Notes: a model not told the origin generated them from the sequence alone. Shown: positions 22,876 through 31,935, counted from the first letter of the stretch. The stretch is DNA of 33,297 nt from CAZVWH01 sp964631175 (GCA_964631175.1 CAZVWH010000025.1:1-33297), one strand, 5' to 3'. Numbers and translations are program-made.

Positions 22876-25623
22876 ATGTTGTGCGTAAAGAAGGATCACT
22901 GGATAGTGTCCCTCATCACAGTGACAATGACATTGCTTAGTACCGGCCTGTGCATGGCGCAGGGTCAGGCAGATACAATCGATTATATAGCCAAGCTTAA
23001 TAAAATAGGCATAGCCGGACGTTCTGAAAGCGATAACGCAGCGCCATTCTATGAAAAAGCAATCGAACTTTATGTAGAAAAGCCAAAGGACCTAAAAGTT
23101 TCAGGAATAATCTTACCTAAAGATTTACCTGCACAACAGCAAACTATGCTGAGAAAATGGGTACAGGATAATAGTGCGGCTCTTGAGCAACTGCAACTTG
23201 GCGGTCAGAAATCATATTGCTGGTTCACACAAACCGGACAGATACCGCCGACTGAGTCGAATCGATCAATGACAATAAGAGATTTAGCGAGGGCACTGAG
23301 TTTTCGGGCAATGCTTCAGGCCGAAGAGGGCGGAGTCAGCGATGCAGTCAACGATATTGAGACACTGTATGGACTTGGAGCACACAGCGAAGCTGGTCCG
23401 AGACTCTTGGTAGAAAAACTTATAGGAATAGCTATAAAAAGCATGGCCATAAAGGTTGCATTTAATATCCTTAGTGAAACAACAGTTAATATCGATTTAA
23501 TGAAAAATCTGCAGAATCAGTTAGAGCAGCTTTCGACAAACCCAAACGAGCCGTTTGATGTTCGCGGCGAAAAATTTTATATGCAAGAACAAATTGAAAC
23601 AGACCCTAAAGCTGCTCCTCTTAAACCATATTTACAAAACGTTCTTGAATACTATGACACAATGGCGGCCAAAACACCCTGGCAGATACACAATGAACCG
23701 GCTCAAGCCCCACCAAGTGGCGATTCTTTAATGACAGACATGACCAAGGTAATAGAGATTGAATATCGCAGCAGAGCGGATACACAGGCCTTAATAACAA
23801 CGCTCGCCGTCCTGCGATACAAAAGTGACAAAGGCGGTTATCCTGCAGCGCTGCCGGAGCTTGTTTCGGCCGGCTATATCAAAGAGCAGCCGATAGACCC
23901 ATTCAGTAACAATCCTTTAGTTTACAAACAAGGACAAGATAATTTTACACTCTATAGTTTCGGAGCAGATTACGATGATGATGGCGGCCAGCCCAGCAAA
24001 TGGGGCGCTGGCGAAGAAGGTGGCGACCAGGTTTTCTGGCCTATCAAGCCAGCGGCAAGTACACAAGAACAAGTAGCTGAGCGAAAACTTCCGACAGGGC
24101 CTGAGCAGGAAAAGCTGACCGCGTCACTGAACCGTGCTGTAATAACCGGTGACGCAAACAAGGTGCAATCCCTTATCTCAGAAGGCGCAGATATTAATGG
24201 AAAGGGCCGGCAGGGCTGGACATCACTGCACACCGCAATTTGGTATGGTAAAAATGAGGTGGTGGAGCTGCTCATATCCAAAGGAGCCGACATAAACGCA
24301 AAAGACGACCGCGGAAATTCTCCCCTGCACTTTGCAGCAATTAAAGGCAACAGCGATGCGGCGAGTTTGCTTATTGCTAAAGGCGCTGATATCAATGCAA
24401 AAACTTCAGCTCAACAAACGCCACTGCTGTTCGCTGTAGAGTACAGCCGCAAGGACATAGTGGAGCTGCTAATTGCCAGGGGCGCCGATGTCAATGCACA
24501 GTCAGGCAACGATAACGCGTTGTCATTGGCAAAAAGGAAGAACAATAATGAAATTGAGGACCTGCTGCTCAAACACGGTGCCGAAGAACCAACGTCGGTC
24601 CTGATGGACGAAGGGCTCTATGGTCGTGGAAATCTGACAGAGCAACCTGTCCCAATCCAACCGAGCGGATTAGAGCCGTACATGGATTTTGAAGAACAGA
24701 CGCAACGCAGAAGCACTCGAGCCGTAAGAAGCGGCGGCAGGTTAGATATACTTGCCGATCCCAACGAAATAAAAGCCAGAATCAAGACATTTGAGGGCCT
24801 TGAAAAAGCAATAGAGGAGATTGACGGCAAAAGTCGGAGTGAAAAAAGTGCCTGGCTTCAGAGCAGGATTGATAACAGAACAAGTCTGCTCAGGATGGTA
24901 GAACGACAGGTCGAGCAGGAGCTGACTTTCGTACGTAATATCGCAGTTGAAGAAAAAGCTGAAAAAACAACAAAGATAATTGATTATGTGTTATCGAGCA
25001 GGGATGACGTATTCGGCAAAGTTCGCAAAGAGCTTTTGGTGCAGAGAAGAGAGGCGAGGCAGAATCAAACCGGCAGCAATGCCGGAGCCGGACCACGTGG
25101 TCGTGGCCGAGATAGAGATAGGACCAGCCGGGGTAGAGCCGGCCGAGGAGCAAGAGGCAGAAATCCTCAGGAAGGATACATAGCGGGTCAATTTCCGGAA
25201 CAAACTATGGCAGGACCGTACGGGCTTAGAAGCGAGTCAGACGAAGGCCAAGAATTAGATCCCGAAACCGAAGACAAAATCCGTCAGTGGCTGCAAACCA
25301 CCATTGATAACAAAGACAGTTTACTGCAATTTGTGCACACAGATATCCAAACACAATATGCCTCTATACGGGCGGTCGCTGTTGAGGAAGAAGCGAAAAA
25401 GACAACAGCGGCCTTTGATGGGATACTCCTAAGGAGAGAAGAGCGGTTCGAGGACATCGTTCAGAAAATGGAGGAGCAAGCCCAGAGAGAATCACAGCAA
25501 ATAAACGACCCTCGCGACCGCAACCTCAGAACAACCAGAGGAAGATATGAGCAGGATGCACACATGAGGGGACAAGAACAATTTGGGGATGAATCTGCAC
25601 CCCGAACTCGGCGACGCCGTTGA
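22876..25623 (+). CDS. Secreted ankyrin-repeat, RG-rich protein
   Basis: The protein of about 915 residues has a signal peptide (to about residue 30). A planctomycete-type N-terminal region follows (about 35-380, with YPAALPELVSAGYIKEQPIDPFSNNPLVY, a typical end of such domains). Then come about four ankyrin repeats (about 415-560, TSLHTAIWYGKNEVVELLISKGADINAKD). Two related coiled-coil modules of about 65 residues (WLQSRIDNRTSLLRMVE and WLQTTIDNKDSLLQFVH) are split by an RG-rich linker (GPRGRGRDRDRTSRGR), and the tail is basic. ATG 22876 follows AAAGG by eight bases; a GTG at 22867 also exists. The last 95 bases are copied at 31038-31143. Function is unknown. Confidence 0.85.
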   Translation: MLCVKKDHWIVSLITVTMTLLSTGLCMAQGQADTIDYIAKLNKIGIAGRSESDNAAPFYEKAIELYVEKPKDLKVSGIILPKDLPAQQQTMLRKWVQDNSAALEQLQLGGQKSYCWFTQTGQIPPTESNRSMTIRDLARALSFRAMLQAEEGGVSDAVNDIETLYGLGAHSEAGPRLLVEKLIGIAIKSMAIKVAFNILSETTVNIDLMKNLQNQLEQLSTNPNEPFDVRGEKFYMQEQIETDPKAAPLKPYLQNVLEYYDTMAAKTPWQIHNEPAQAPPSGDSLMTDMTKVIEIEYRSRADTQALITTLAVLRYKSDKGGYPAALPELVSAGYIKEQPIDPFSNNPLVYKQGQDNFTLYSFGADYDDDGGQPSKWGAGEEGGDQVFWPIKPAASTQEQVAERKLPTGPEQEKLTASLNRAVITGDANKVQSLISEGADINGKGRQGWTSLHTAIWYGKNEVVELLISKGADINAKDDRGNSPLHFAAIKGNSDAASLLIAKGADINAKTSAQQTPLLFAVEYSRKDIVELLIARGADVNAQSGNDNALSLAKRKNNNEIEDLLLKHGAEEPTSVLMDEGLYGRGNLTEQPVPIQPSGLEPYMDFEEQTQRRSTRAVRSGGRLDILADPNEIKARIKTFEGLEKAIEEIDGKSRSEKSAWLQSRIDNRTSLLRMVERQVEQELTFVRNIAVEEKAEKTTKIIDYVLSSRDDVFGKVRKELLVQRREARQNQTGSNAGAGPRGRGRDRDRTSRGRAGRGARGRNPQEGYIAGQFPEQTMAGPYGLRSESDEGQELDPETEDKIRQWLQTTIDNKDSLLQFVHTDIQTQYASIRAVAVEEEAKKTTAAFDGILLRREERFEDIVQKMEEQAQRESQQINDPRDRNLRTTRGRYEQDAHMRGQEQFGDESAPRTRRRR

Positions 25624-25688
25624 TTTTTGTATGAGCCATATAATCCTGTGCTGTGCCTTTCGGACTGTGACATAGAAAAGCCCCGATG

Positions 25689-25746
25689 TGACTTTTCAAT
25701 ATATCAAAAGTCAAAAAGTTGACTTTACTGACAAAATCAGTATAAT
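25689..25746 (+). promoter_or_regulatory. Promoter with overlapping palindromic operator
   Basis: TTGACT (25719-25724) and TATAAT (25741-25746) are spaced by 16 bases. Two overlapping palindromes cover the -35: TGACTTTT...AAAAGTCA (25689-25713) and AGTCAA-aaag-TTGACT (25709-25724). A regulator binding TTGACTTT-like half-sites would block the promoter of the prepilin-like gene. Confidence 0.6.
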
Positions 25747-25908
25747 AGTTATTTACGATAAATCAGAGAGTTTTTAGCTTGTGTTATGTGCCTTCGGACC
25801 TGCCATTACAGCTTTTTGTATAAGGTATTTATCAACAATATGCCAAAAAAATAAAAACTTCCACATTTCGCTAAAAAATCGGGTTTGTTAATAGAAGGGA
25901 GGTCAGAT

Positions 25909-26694
25909 ATAGTAAATCGAAAATCTTTTACTTTAATTGAATTGCTGGTTGTGATAGCAATAATAGCTATTTTGATGTCAATACTGCTGCCGGCACTGCG
26001 AAGAGTAAAAGAACAAGCCAAACAACGATCCTGTGCAATGCGTATTCGTCAGCACCTGTTTGCTTTGAATATGTATGCGGATGAAAACGATTCAAAGCTG
26101 CCATTGCCCGCAACAGCCGGAAACTGGCTGCAGGATATTGCGATCGATACGGTGCACTTCATGCTCCAGACCGGTCTGACACGAGAGATATTCTATTGTC
26201 CGTCAAACTCTAACCACCAAAAGTACAATGACATGTTCTGGGAGTTTAACAACCAATCTTGGAATGGAAGCAAATTCACTAACTACAATAGTAGTAACTT
26301 TATTGTGTCTGGATATTGCTATATATTGCAGGTTGTTCCAGAAGCAACACCACGACCGGAAATCGTACGCTATGAGGATGATAGCGAGCAACAAATATGG
26401 TTAAGAACAAACCAGGAGAATCATCCAGCTAGTAGAGAGTTGTGTATTGATTCAATAATGGGCGTGCCTCAACCAAACACTGTGTATGGGCGTAATTTCG
26501 GCCAGGTCATGGGAGGTATCTACCAGCAAAGTGGAGTGTACGATCAAACAAGCCATTTGAAAAGCGACGAAGAACCTCTCGGTGGAAACATCGGCTTTTT
26601 GGATAGCCATACGGAATGGAGGCATTTCAAGCCGGAAATTGAAAATGGTGTTGCAGTACCTCGATACGGGAATAACCCCGGTTTCTTCTGGTAG
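25909..26694 (+). CDS. Prepilin-like protein with N-methylation motif
   Basis: The protein opens VNRKSFTLIELLVVIAIIAILMSILLPAL, a type IV prepilin/pseudopilin N-terminus with the +5 Glu, and ends GGNIGFLDSHTEWRHFKP, as in the planctomycete prepilin-like (DUF1559-type) families. These are cleaved by a prepilin peptidase. Length is about 261 residues. The start is unusual: AAGGGAGG (25895-25902) is spaced six bases from an in-frame ATA at 25909, and no ATG, GTG or TTG fits there. The only nearby standard start is TTG 25885, upstream of the ribosome site. A sigma70 promoter lies about 160 bases upstream. Confidence 0.8.
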   Translation: MVNRKSFTLIELLVVIAIIAILMSILLPALRRVKEQAKQRSCAMRIRQHLFALNMYADENDSKLPLPATAGNWLQDIAIDTVHFMLQTGLTREIFYCPSNSNHQKYNDMFWEFNNQSWNGSKFTNYNSSNFIVSGYCYILQVVPEATPRPEIVRYEDDSEQQIWLRTNQENHPASRELCIDSIMGVPQPNTVYGRNFGQVMGGIYQQSGVYDQTSHLKSDEEPLGGNIGFLDSHTEWRHFKPEIENGVAVPRYGNNPGFFW

Positions 26695-26719
26695 AATGTA
26701 TCCTTTCAGTGCGAAGAAC

Positions 26720-26807
26720 CCCAGCCTATCTTTCTCAGCATAGGCTGGGATAGTCAGATCACAAAAAGCAATCAGGACCTATAATGAGTAAGTATAGGCC
26801 CTGATTG
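26720..26807. terminator. Two hairpins between convergent genes
   Basis: CCCAGCCTAT/ATAGGCTGGG (26720-26749) and CAATCAGG/CCTGATTG with inner CTATA/TATAG (26769-26807) stand one after the other. The first lacks a T-run. Together they probably end the prepilin transcript and the opposing secreted-protein transcript. Confidence 0.6.
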
Positions 26808-26839
26808 AGTGATATTACCTAACCTCACTAAGCTATCCA

Positions 26840-29182
26840 TTATTCTGCAAGCGAAGGAAGATTTAACCTGATATCATCAATATACAAATCACCTGCACTT
26901 CCAGCCTGTGGAGTGGTCCTATTACCCACGCCACTGTACATCGCCTTGACACTGGATAGATTCACGCCGATAAAGTCCGTAAATGGAATATTCCACTCCG
27001 TCCAGTCACCTATGGCCGATGCAGCCGGATCCGGATGTGTGACGATAACACTATTGCCGGCGCTATCCTCCAGAACTGCATACATCGGCTCCCCAATGTT
27101 ACTTTCTATGCCGATGTCCTGTGACTGCCACTCGCCTGAAACAGTACCGGTTATAGTAACATTAGAGAATTCGGCTGTACATGTTTCATTGACGTTATGG
27201 CTGGTCAAGGCTAAGCCTATATAGGTGTCCGCAAGCATAGGCATATCCATAGAGCCCAGCGTCTCCCAGGTTGAGCCGTTAGCCGAATAATCGGCTGTAA
27301 ATGTGTTGCCGCTGCGCATCAATCTTACCCAATGTGGAGCGGTGATGCCGGCTTGCGCGGCTACCTCTTGGCTATCTACGCCTGCTTCGTCACGGTACTG
27401 GAATGTAACTCCCTGACCAGGCGTGACGACTACCGCACCGTGTGCGGCCCCTGGCTCTAGCGACTCACGGATCATCACACCCGCCTTGGCCCACGGGTCG
27501 GTATCAGTGACGCTGACTACCCTCGCTGTTATGCTGCCAAGGCTGGAGAGCCGCTTATAGGCAAAATGGAACTCGTCAGCCATACCCCAGATATCTGCAC
27601 CGCCAGCAGTTATCGTAATTGGTGGGCCAACTGTGAAGCTGCCGACGGATGCCGGTATTCCTCTGAACCACAGCGTCAAGGAAGTAACACCTCTTCTTGT
27701 CCAATCCTGCGGAGTTTCCCACGAACGTTGAGCCTCGGAATAAAGCAGTGTACCGGCCTGTTCCAGTTCTGTACCCTCATTGACGGTACCATCGTTGTCG
27801 TAACGCATGTACATAGATTGGCGGCCATCGTGAACTATGCTTTGCTCAGCAAATGGAGCCTCAAGGTGACCCACAGTCATGCCGGTATGATTCACGAAAT
27901 AGTCCACCCATGTACTATATATCCTGTTATCGAAGTCGTCATAGTCTTCAAAGTCATCTACAACAAGAAAGTTACCCGTCGTAAAGCTCCAGACGTCGCC
28001 TACCCAGGGACTGTCGGGATTGAGGTCGTTGACCTCATCAATCCGCCAGTAGTAGGTCGTGTTAAATTCCAATGTTCCAGGCTCAAAGCTGCTGACATTA
28101 ACATTAGTAAACATGACGTTAGGGTGGCTTACCGAACTGGCATTTTCGACATCGTTGGGATTGGTGCCAAAATATACATCGTGTTTATCAGCATACCTAC
28201 CCGTCCTCCAGCTAAGATTGGGATCAATCCGCATATATGTCGCATCATTAGCCGGGTTTGGCTCCGACGCCTCTGGAGGACTTTGAGGAATTGCTGTTAC
28301 GATTGTCCTATCCGGTATTGCGACCGTGTCGACGACGATTTGAGCGTTCTTGGGCAGACCTGGCGTCATGCCATAGGCTTTAAGAATGCCTCTGTTGATC
28401 CAGTCTTCTACCTCATCGGTGAAGTCAGAGGGCAGTATCAACTTACCCTCATAGATATCCACGCGGATCAGTTCATCAGGTACGTTATTAGGTGTGCCGA
28501 TGCCCATGTTAACACCGGTCAAGACATCAAAGGTTCCGCCATACATGTTCAGGTGGCCGCCGATCCAGGCCCAGTTAAAAAGGCACTCAGAACCCTCGTA
28601 CATGTTCATCGTCACATAAGGCCAGGGTTCCCACCAGTTGGTACCGAGGGCAATACCCTCGGCTCGCGTAGGGTCGCCGGGGCTGTCTTCTGTGCCATGT
28701 ATTCTGGAGCCGCTGTACATATTTATAACGCTGCGGTTCGGGTCATTGTCGGGGTTGTTGGGGTCAATCAGTCCGTCTGGGGTTTGCGCCAGGACGAGGT
28801 ACCATCTGTAGGTCAGACTGCCATAGATGTCCAGTTGCAGTCCCCACTCCGGCCCGTAAATCGTACCATAGTCTTCGCCGTAGGTGCAGTCAGCAGTATA
28901 TCCTGCAGGAATCACCAACGGCGTGTCAAGCGCGGTTGGCACGTTCGGGTCTCTGGAAATCCAGACAACCCCTGAATCATGGGAGGGGGGCGGGCATGGC
29001 GTCCTGGGTCCGTCCGGATTCCACGCAGGCGTCTTCCCCCAGTTGTACGGCTCTGTGTCTCTGTTCCACATGCCGTCACCGCTGGCGTTCGTCCAGTAGT
29101 AAACATCTTGGGCGATTGTGCTTCCAGCCAGACCAAACACCAGGACAAAAGAAACTGAAAGGCAAAGTTTTATACTACACAT
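26840..29182 (-). CDS. Large secreted protein with Fn3-like and nested ConA-like domains
   Basis: From ATG 29182 (AAGGAG upstream) it has 780 residues. A signal peptide (to about 25, ending STIAQ) is followed by a beta-rich, autotransporter-like N-terminal region (YYWTNASGDGMWN...). Next come an Fn3-like domain (about 305-400, DVYFGTNPNDV...YYWRIDEVND) and a CBM-like domain (GVTSLTLWFRG...WTEWNIPFTDF...YIDDIRL). The CBM-like domain is split by a concanavalin-like domain (about 515-675, WAKAGVMIRES...ADYSANGSTWETLG). This design is common in Phycisphaerae secretomes; substrates are probably polysaccharides, but no catalytic domain is seen. The frame to 29227 lacks a ribosome site. Confidence 0.85.
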   Translation of the reverse strand: MCSIKLCLSVSFVLVFGLAGSTIAQDVYYWTNASGDGMWNRDTEPYNWGKTPAWNPDGPRTPCPPPSHDSGVVWISRDPNVPTALDTPLVIPAGYTADCTYGEDYGTIYGPEWGLQLDIYGSLTYRWYLVLAQTPDGLIDPNNPDNDPNRSVINMYSGSRIHGTEDSPGDPTRAEGIALGTNWWEPWPYVTMNMYEGSECLFNWAWIGGHLNMYGGTFDVLTGVNMGIGTPNNVPDELIRVDIYEGKLILPSDFTDEVEDWINRGILKAYGMTPGLPKNAQIVVDTVAIPDRTIVTAIPQSPPEASEPNPANDATYMRIDPNLSWRTGRYADKHDVYFGTNPNDVENASSVSHPNVMFTNVNVSSFEPGTLEFNTTYYWRIDEVNDLNPDSPWVGDVWSFTTGNFLVVDDFEDYDDFDNRIYSTWVDYFVNHTGMTVGHLEAPFAEQSIVHDGRQSMYMRYDNDGTVNEGTELEQAGTLLYSEAQRSWETPQDWTRRGVTSLTLWFRGIPASVGSFTVGPPITITAGGADIWGMADEFHFAYKRLSSLGSITARVVSVTDTDPWAKAGVMIRESLEPGAAHGAVVVTPGQGVTFQYRDEAGVDSQEVAAQAGITAPHWVRLMRSGNTFTADYSANGSTWETLGSMDMPMLADTYIGLALTSHNVNETCTAEFSNVTITGTVSGEWQSQDIGIESNIGEPMYAVLEDSAGNSVIVTHPDPAASAIGDWTEWNIPFTDFIGVNLSSVKAMYSGVGNRTTPQAGSAGDLYIDDIRLNLPSLAE

Positions 29183-29299
29183 AATACTCTCCTTCAAATA
29201 AGGGCCCGAACTCATCCCAAAATCCAAGGACGGTCAAAGCCATGAACCGATACAAGGTTCACGGACCTCACACAGCAGATCCAGTGGATAGGAGCCCCA

Positions 29300-29640
29300 T
29301 TACTGGCGGGTCCAGGCGTACTTCACAGGGACTGTCCTTCGTAAAGTACGCCGCCGCTCTTTATTTAGAATCTCATTCTCCAGACGCAACCGGGTCACCC
29401 GTTTACGGAGCACCTGGAACTCTTCGGCCATGGGGACTGCCGTGGCCCTTGGGAAGCAGGTGCCCAGAAGCCCGCAGGCCATTTCCCCCTCACCGCAGGG
29501 CTCAATTCCTAACACCCCGTTGTGGGAGGCCTTGGACTAGCTGTAGCCGTCCTCCACGCCGAGTCGTCGCAAAACAGATTCTTCAGTACCGCGTTGGCGA
29601 TTGATCATCTGCCAAGCGAACATCAGTTGGTCCATCAGGT
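29300..29640 (-). pseudogene. IS3-family transposase remnant
   Basis: On the minus strand the residues FQVLRKRVTRLRLENEILNK match the leucine-zipper end of an IS3-type OrfA. The next bases read KSGGVLYEGQSL-stop in one frame (OrfA end) and ERRRTLRRTVPVKYAWTRQ in the other, as expected around an OrfA/OrfB frameshift site. The rest of OrfB is missing, and upstream sequence is frameshifted and decayed. It directly follows the end of the 275-residue secreted protein gene. Confidence 0.6.
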
Positions 29641-29650
29641 TATTGCGGTG

Positions 29651-30478
29651 TTATATAGCATTCGGATCTTCCGGCTCGGACGCTTCGGGAATCGCTGTGA
29701 CTTTCGTCCAGCTCTCCAACTCTTCGGTGACAATTTCGCCCGTTCCGCCGTAGGCTACACAGTAGCCATCCGCAATCCAGCCCTGTACAACAGTAGCGAA
29801 GTCAACGGTTTCATCTTCAGGAGTGTCAGGATTGTCAGCCGTGGCAATGAGTGGTAACATAAGCGTGCCGCCCTCAATGTTCAGTGTGCATATATCCGCA
29901 GGCTGGCCTACCGAAGCCATGCTGACTCCGTTGAATACATACATAGTCCCGCCGTAGAGATTCACTTTACCACCCATCCACAGATAATCGCGGATAATGG
30001 CTGTGCCGCTCTCCTGGTTATATGTAACATACGGTCCGCCGTGCCACCACCAGCTGTCGCCTACAAGGAAGTTAATGAGATCCAGCCAGCCACCGCTGCC
30101 ATCTGCGCCTAAGTTGATCGCACAAGGATTGGTTTCACCGCCCACTGAAACCAGACCGATAAAGCCAGAACTCGTAAGGCTTCCGCCCTCGATATTAAGA
30201 GTCAAACCCCACTCCGGACCCCAATTATCAGCCGCATCCGTTATGGCAATTTCCCCCACACCAATGGTCAGACCCATCAGATTATTGGGGTCGGCATTCG
30301 TATCAGGATTGATTCGGGTGTTGCCTGTGCCAGGCCCTGGTACCACGCCTGAAGACCAGTTGTTTGGATCCATCCAGCGTCCGTTGCCTGTACCGTTCGT
30401 CCAATCGTTTACTTGCCCGGATACGGTGCTAACCAGGATCATCATTAGAACTAAACAAGAGATTTTTCTGTACAACAT
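29651..30478 (-). CDS. Secreted protein truncated at an IS remnant
   Basis: From ATG 30478 (GAGGAG upstream) it has 275 residues: a signal peptide ending about VSGQ, then a beta-rich region (VNDWTNGTGNGRWMDPNNW, WGPEWGLTLNIEGG, YLWMGGKVNLYGGTMYVFNG). This region parallels the N-terminal third of the 780-residue neighbour (WTNASGDGMWN, WGLQLDIYGS, WIGGHLNMYGGTFDVLTG). It ends VTAIPEASEPEDPNAI, exactly where the neighbour continues into its Fn3-like domain. The stop lies about ten bases from the IS3 remnant, so the C-terminal domains were probably lost by insertion. The two genes are tandem paralogues. Confidence 0.75.
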   Translation of the reverse strand: MLYRKISCLVLMMILVSTVSGQVNDWTNGTGNGRWMDPNNWSSGVVPGPGTGNTRINPDTNADPNNLMGLTIGVGEIAITDAADNWGPEWGLTLNIEGGSLTSSGFIGLVSVGGETNPCAINLGADGSGGWLDLINFLVGDSWWWHGGPYVTYNQESGTAIIRDYLWMGGKVNLYGGTMYVFNGVSMASVGQPADICTLNIEGGTLMLPLIATADNPDTPEDETVDFATVVQGWIADGYCVAYGGTGEIVTEELESWTKVTAIPEASEPEDPNAI

Positions 30479-31037
30479 GATAGTTCTCCTCACAAAAAAA
30501 GTGTCTTTGTTTTGGCCATACACCAAAACACCCGTTGTTTTTGACGGACACCCGGCTTTTAGCCCTGGAGATACCCGTCTATAACAACATCCCTGAAAAA
30601 TAAATATCAATAAAATGCACCCTCGCTCAGTTTGGTAATGAATGAAAGAGCTTTTATCTGGTTTGTTTCTACCTCCTTCCTCTAAAAACCTAAAAACAGG
30701 CTATTGATTGAAACGTAGATAAATTTCCTCCTCAGGATAGAAACTGCCACAAATTTGGCGGGCTCATTTAAGCCTCTGTCAGTTACTCTTCAGGTAATTA
30801 GTGCACAGGAAATCAAAATCCAAATATGCTTACATGATGATTTATACCAAATCATGCACCCCCAATGCAAGAAAAATATTCAATTTATTATAGGACGCGT
30901 TCTATAATCTTACGGCGAAATTGCTTATCGGACACAACTTTTTTTGTTTACAAGGTCTTACAAACATAAACCGAGGAAAACTACCTGCTTCCAGGATGTT
31001 AAAACCGTGGGCAAGGGAAATCTCGATTGTTAACAAA

Positions 31038-31143
31038 TCAGAACAACCAGAGGAAGATATGAGCAAGATGCACGCCTGAGGGGACAAGAACAATTTGGGG
31101 ATGAATCTGCACCCCGAACTCGGCGACGCCGTTGATTTTTGTA
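31038..31143 (+). pseudogene. Detached copy of the ankyrin gene's 3' end
   Basis: These 106 bases match 25526-25631 with three differences by direct comparison. They cover the last 32 codons, the stop codon and eight bases beyond. No upstream part of the gene is present, so this is a partial duplication or the relic of a lost paralogue. Confidence 0.9.
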
Positions 31144-31204
31144 AAAGTAATACTCAATAGCTGAATCTAATAGCGTGAGATTTTAATATTCGTAGTTCTA
31201 AGGA

Positions 31205-31258
31205 CTCCGCCGTTAGGTCGCTGGGATGGCTGGCGCCACGTCCTGTGGACTTACGGAG
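31205..31258. repeat. Dispersed CTCCG...CGGAG repeat, copy 2
   Basis: It is the reverse complement of the repeat at 18576-18621, sharing a 30-base identical core and similar inverted ends, with a few extra bases on one side. Confidence 0.85.
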
Positions 31259-31594
31259 GACCCCTTACGGGCTAATGGTATCTCTTTCATCATTCTCTCT
31301 TACCTCCGCTCTCGTTGCCGACGTTTCTGCTTGCCCATCACAAGTTAAAAAGGTACAGAAGGTGCAGGCGGACACCTTTAATACAAATCATAATAAATTT
31401 TTGCGCTCGTCATGAGAGTTGTGGCATATGCTATTTATAAATTTATCATCAAGACAAATCCGCCTTGAGCCGACCAAGACTCAAAAGCAGCAATCCGCAA
31501 ATCCTTAAAGCACCATTAATTTTTAGAAATTGTATAATTCGCATAAATCGCAGCCGAAGCGCACACGAAATCTGGTGTTGTAATTCTTGTAAAT

Positions 31595-31617
31595 AATACC
31601 TAAGATGCTTAGGTATT
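31595..31617. promoter_or_regulatory. 23-bp palindrome overlapping the padR stop
   Basis: AATACCTAAG-atg-CTTAGGTATT has perfect 10-bp arms. The padR stop codon TAA (31609-31611 on the minus strand) is inside it. Six more copies lie on the other side of the gene. Confidence 0.85.
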
Positions 31618-31935
31618 GCAAACAATCTTGTTCATGTTCTTAGAAAAAGCGAGCCATTCGGTTCGGTTTGCCAGAAGCAGCTTTTTGCCTTTTGTGGTTA
31701 AAGAATAATATTTTCGCTTTCTTGAAGGCCCAGCAGGTTTCCATCTGCCTTTAATCAGTCCTGCTTTTTCCATCTTGCGCAGGGCTGCATAAACGGCTGA
31801 TTGACGCCATTGGAAGAAGCCTTTTGTTTTTTGATGAGCTGTCTGGATAAGCTCATAGCCGTACATCTGTTTTTTTTCGAGCATTGAAAGAATTACAAAT
31901 TTGATGCTCCCTTTTATAATCTGCTGATAAAACAT
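31609..31935 (-). CDS. PadR-family transcriptional regulator
   Basis: The 108-residue protein is a winged-helix PadR-type regulator. It has VILSMLEKKQMYGYELIQ, the wing-helix part QSAVYAALRKMEKAGLIKGRW and RKYYSLTTKGKKLL, followed by a short C-terminal helix, so it belongs to the short PadR subfamily that dimerises through that helix. AAGGAG lies upstream of ATG 31935. There is no transporter or other target gene next to it in the window. Seven copies of a 23-bp palindrome flank it on both sides, the nearest upstream one about 190 bases away, and these are plausible operators. Confidence 0.9.
   Translation of the reverse strand: MFYQQIIKGSIKFVILSMLEKKQMYGYELIQTAHQKTKGFFQWRQSAVYAALRKMEKAGLIKGRWKPAGPSRKRKYYSLTTKGKKLLLANRTEWLAFSKNMNKIVCNT

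Larger units (their letters stand above)
30479..31608. other. 1.1-kb gene-free region with duplicated fragments
   Basis: No intact gene is seen. It contains a palindrome ATTATAG/CTATAAT around GACGCGTT (30887-30908), a copy of the ankyrin-gene 3' end (31038-31143), a dispersed repeat (31205-31258) and AT-rich sequence up to the padR stop codon. Confidence 0.6.

Noticed and set aside
27566..28975. 469-codon plus-strand frame
   Set aside because: It lies wholly antisense to the 780-residue secreted protein, and its translation has no domain-like content or ribosome site.
31595..31617. Simple Rho-independent terminator of padR
   Set aside because: The stem lies at the stop codon but lacks a downstream T-run on the minus strand, and the same palindrome occurs six times upstream of the gene where a terminator makes little sense.
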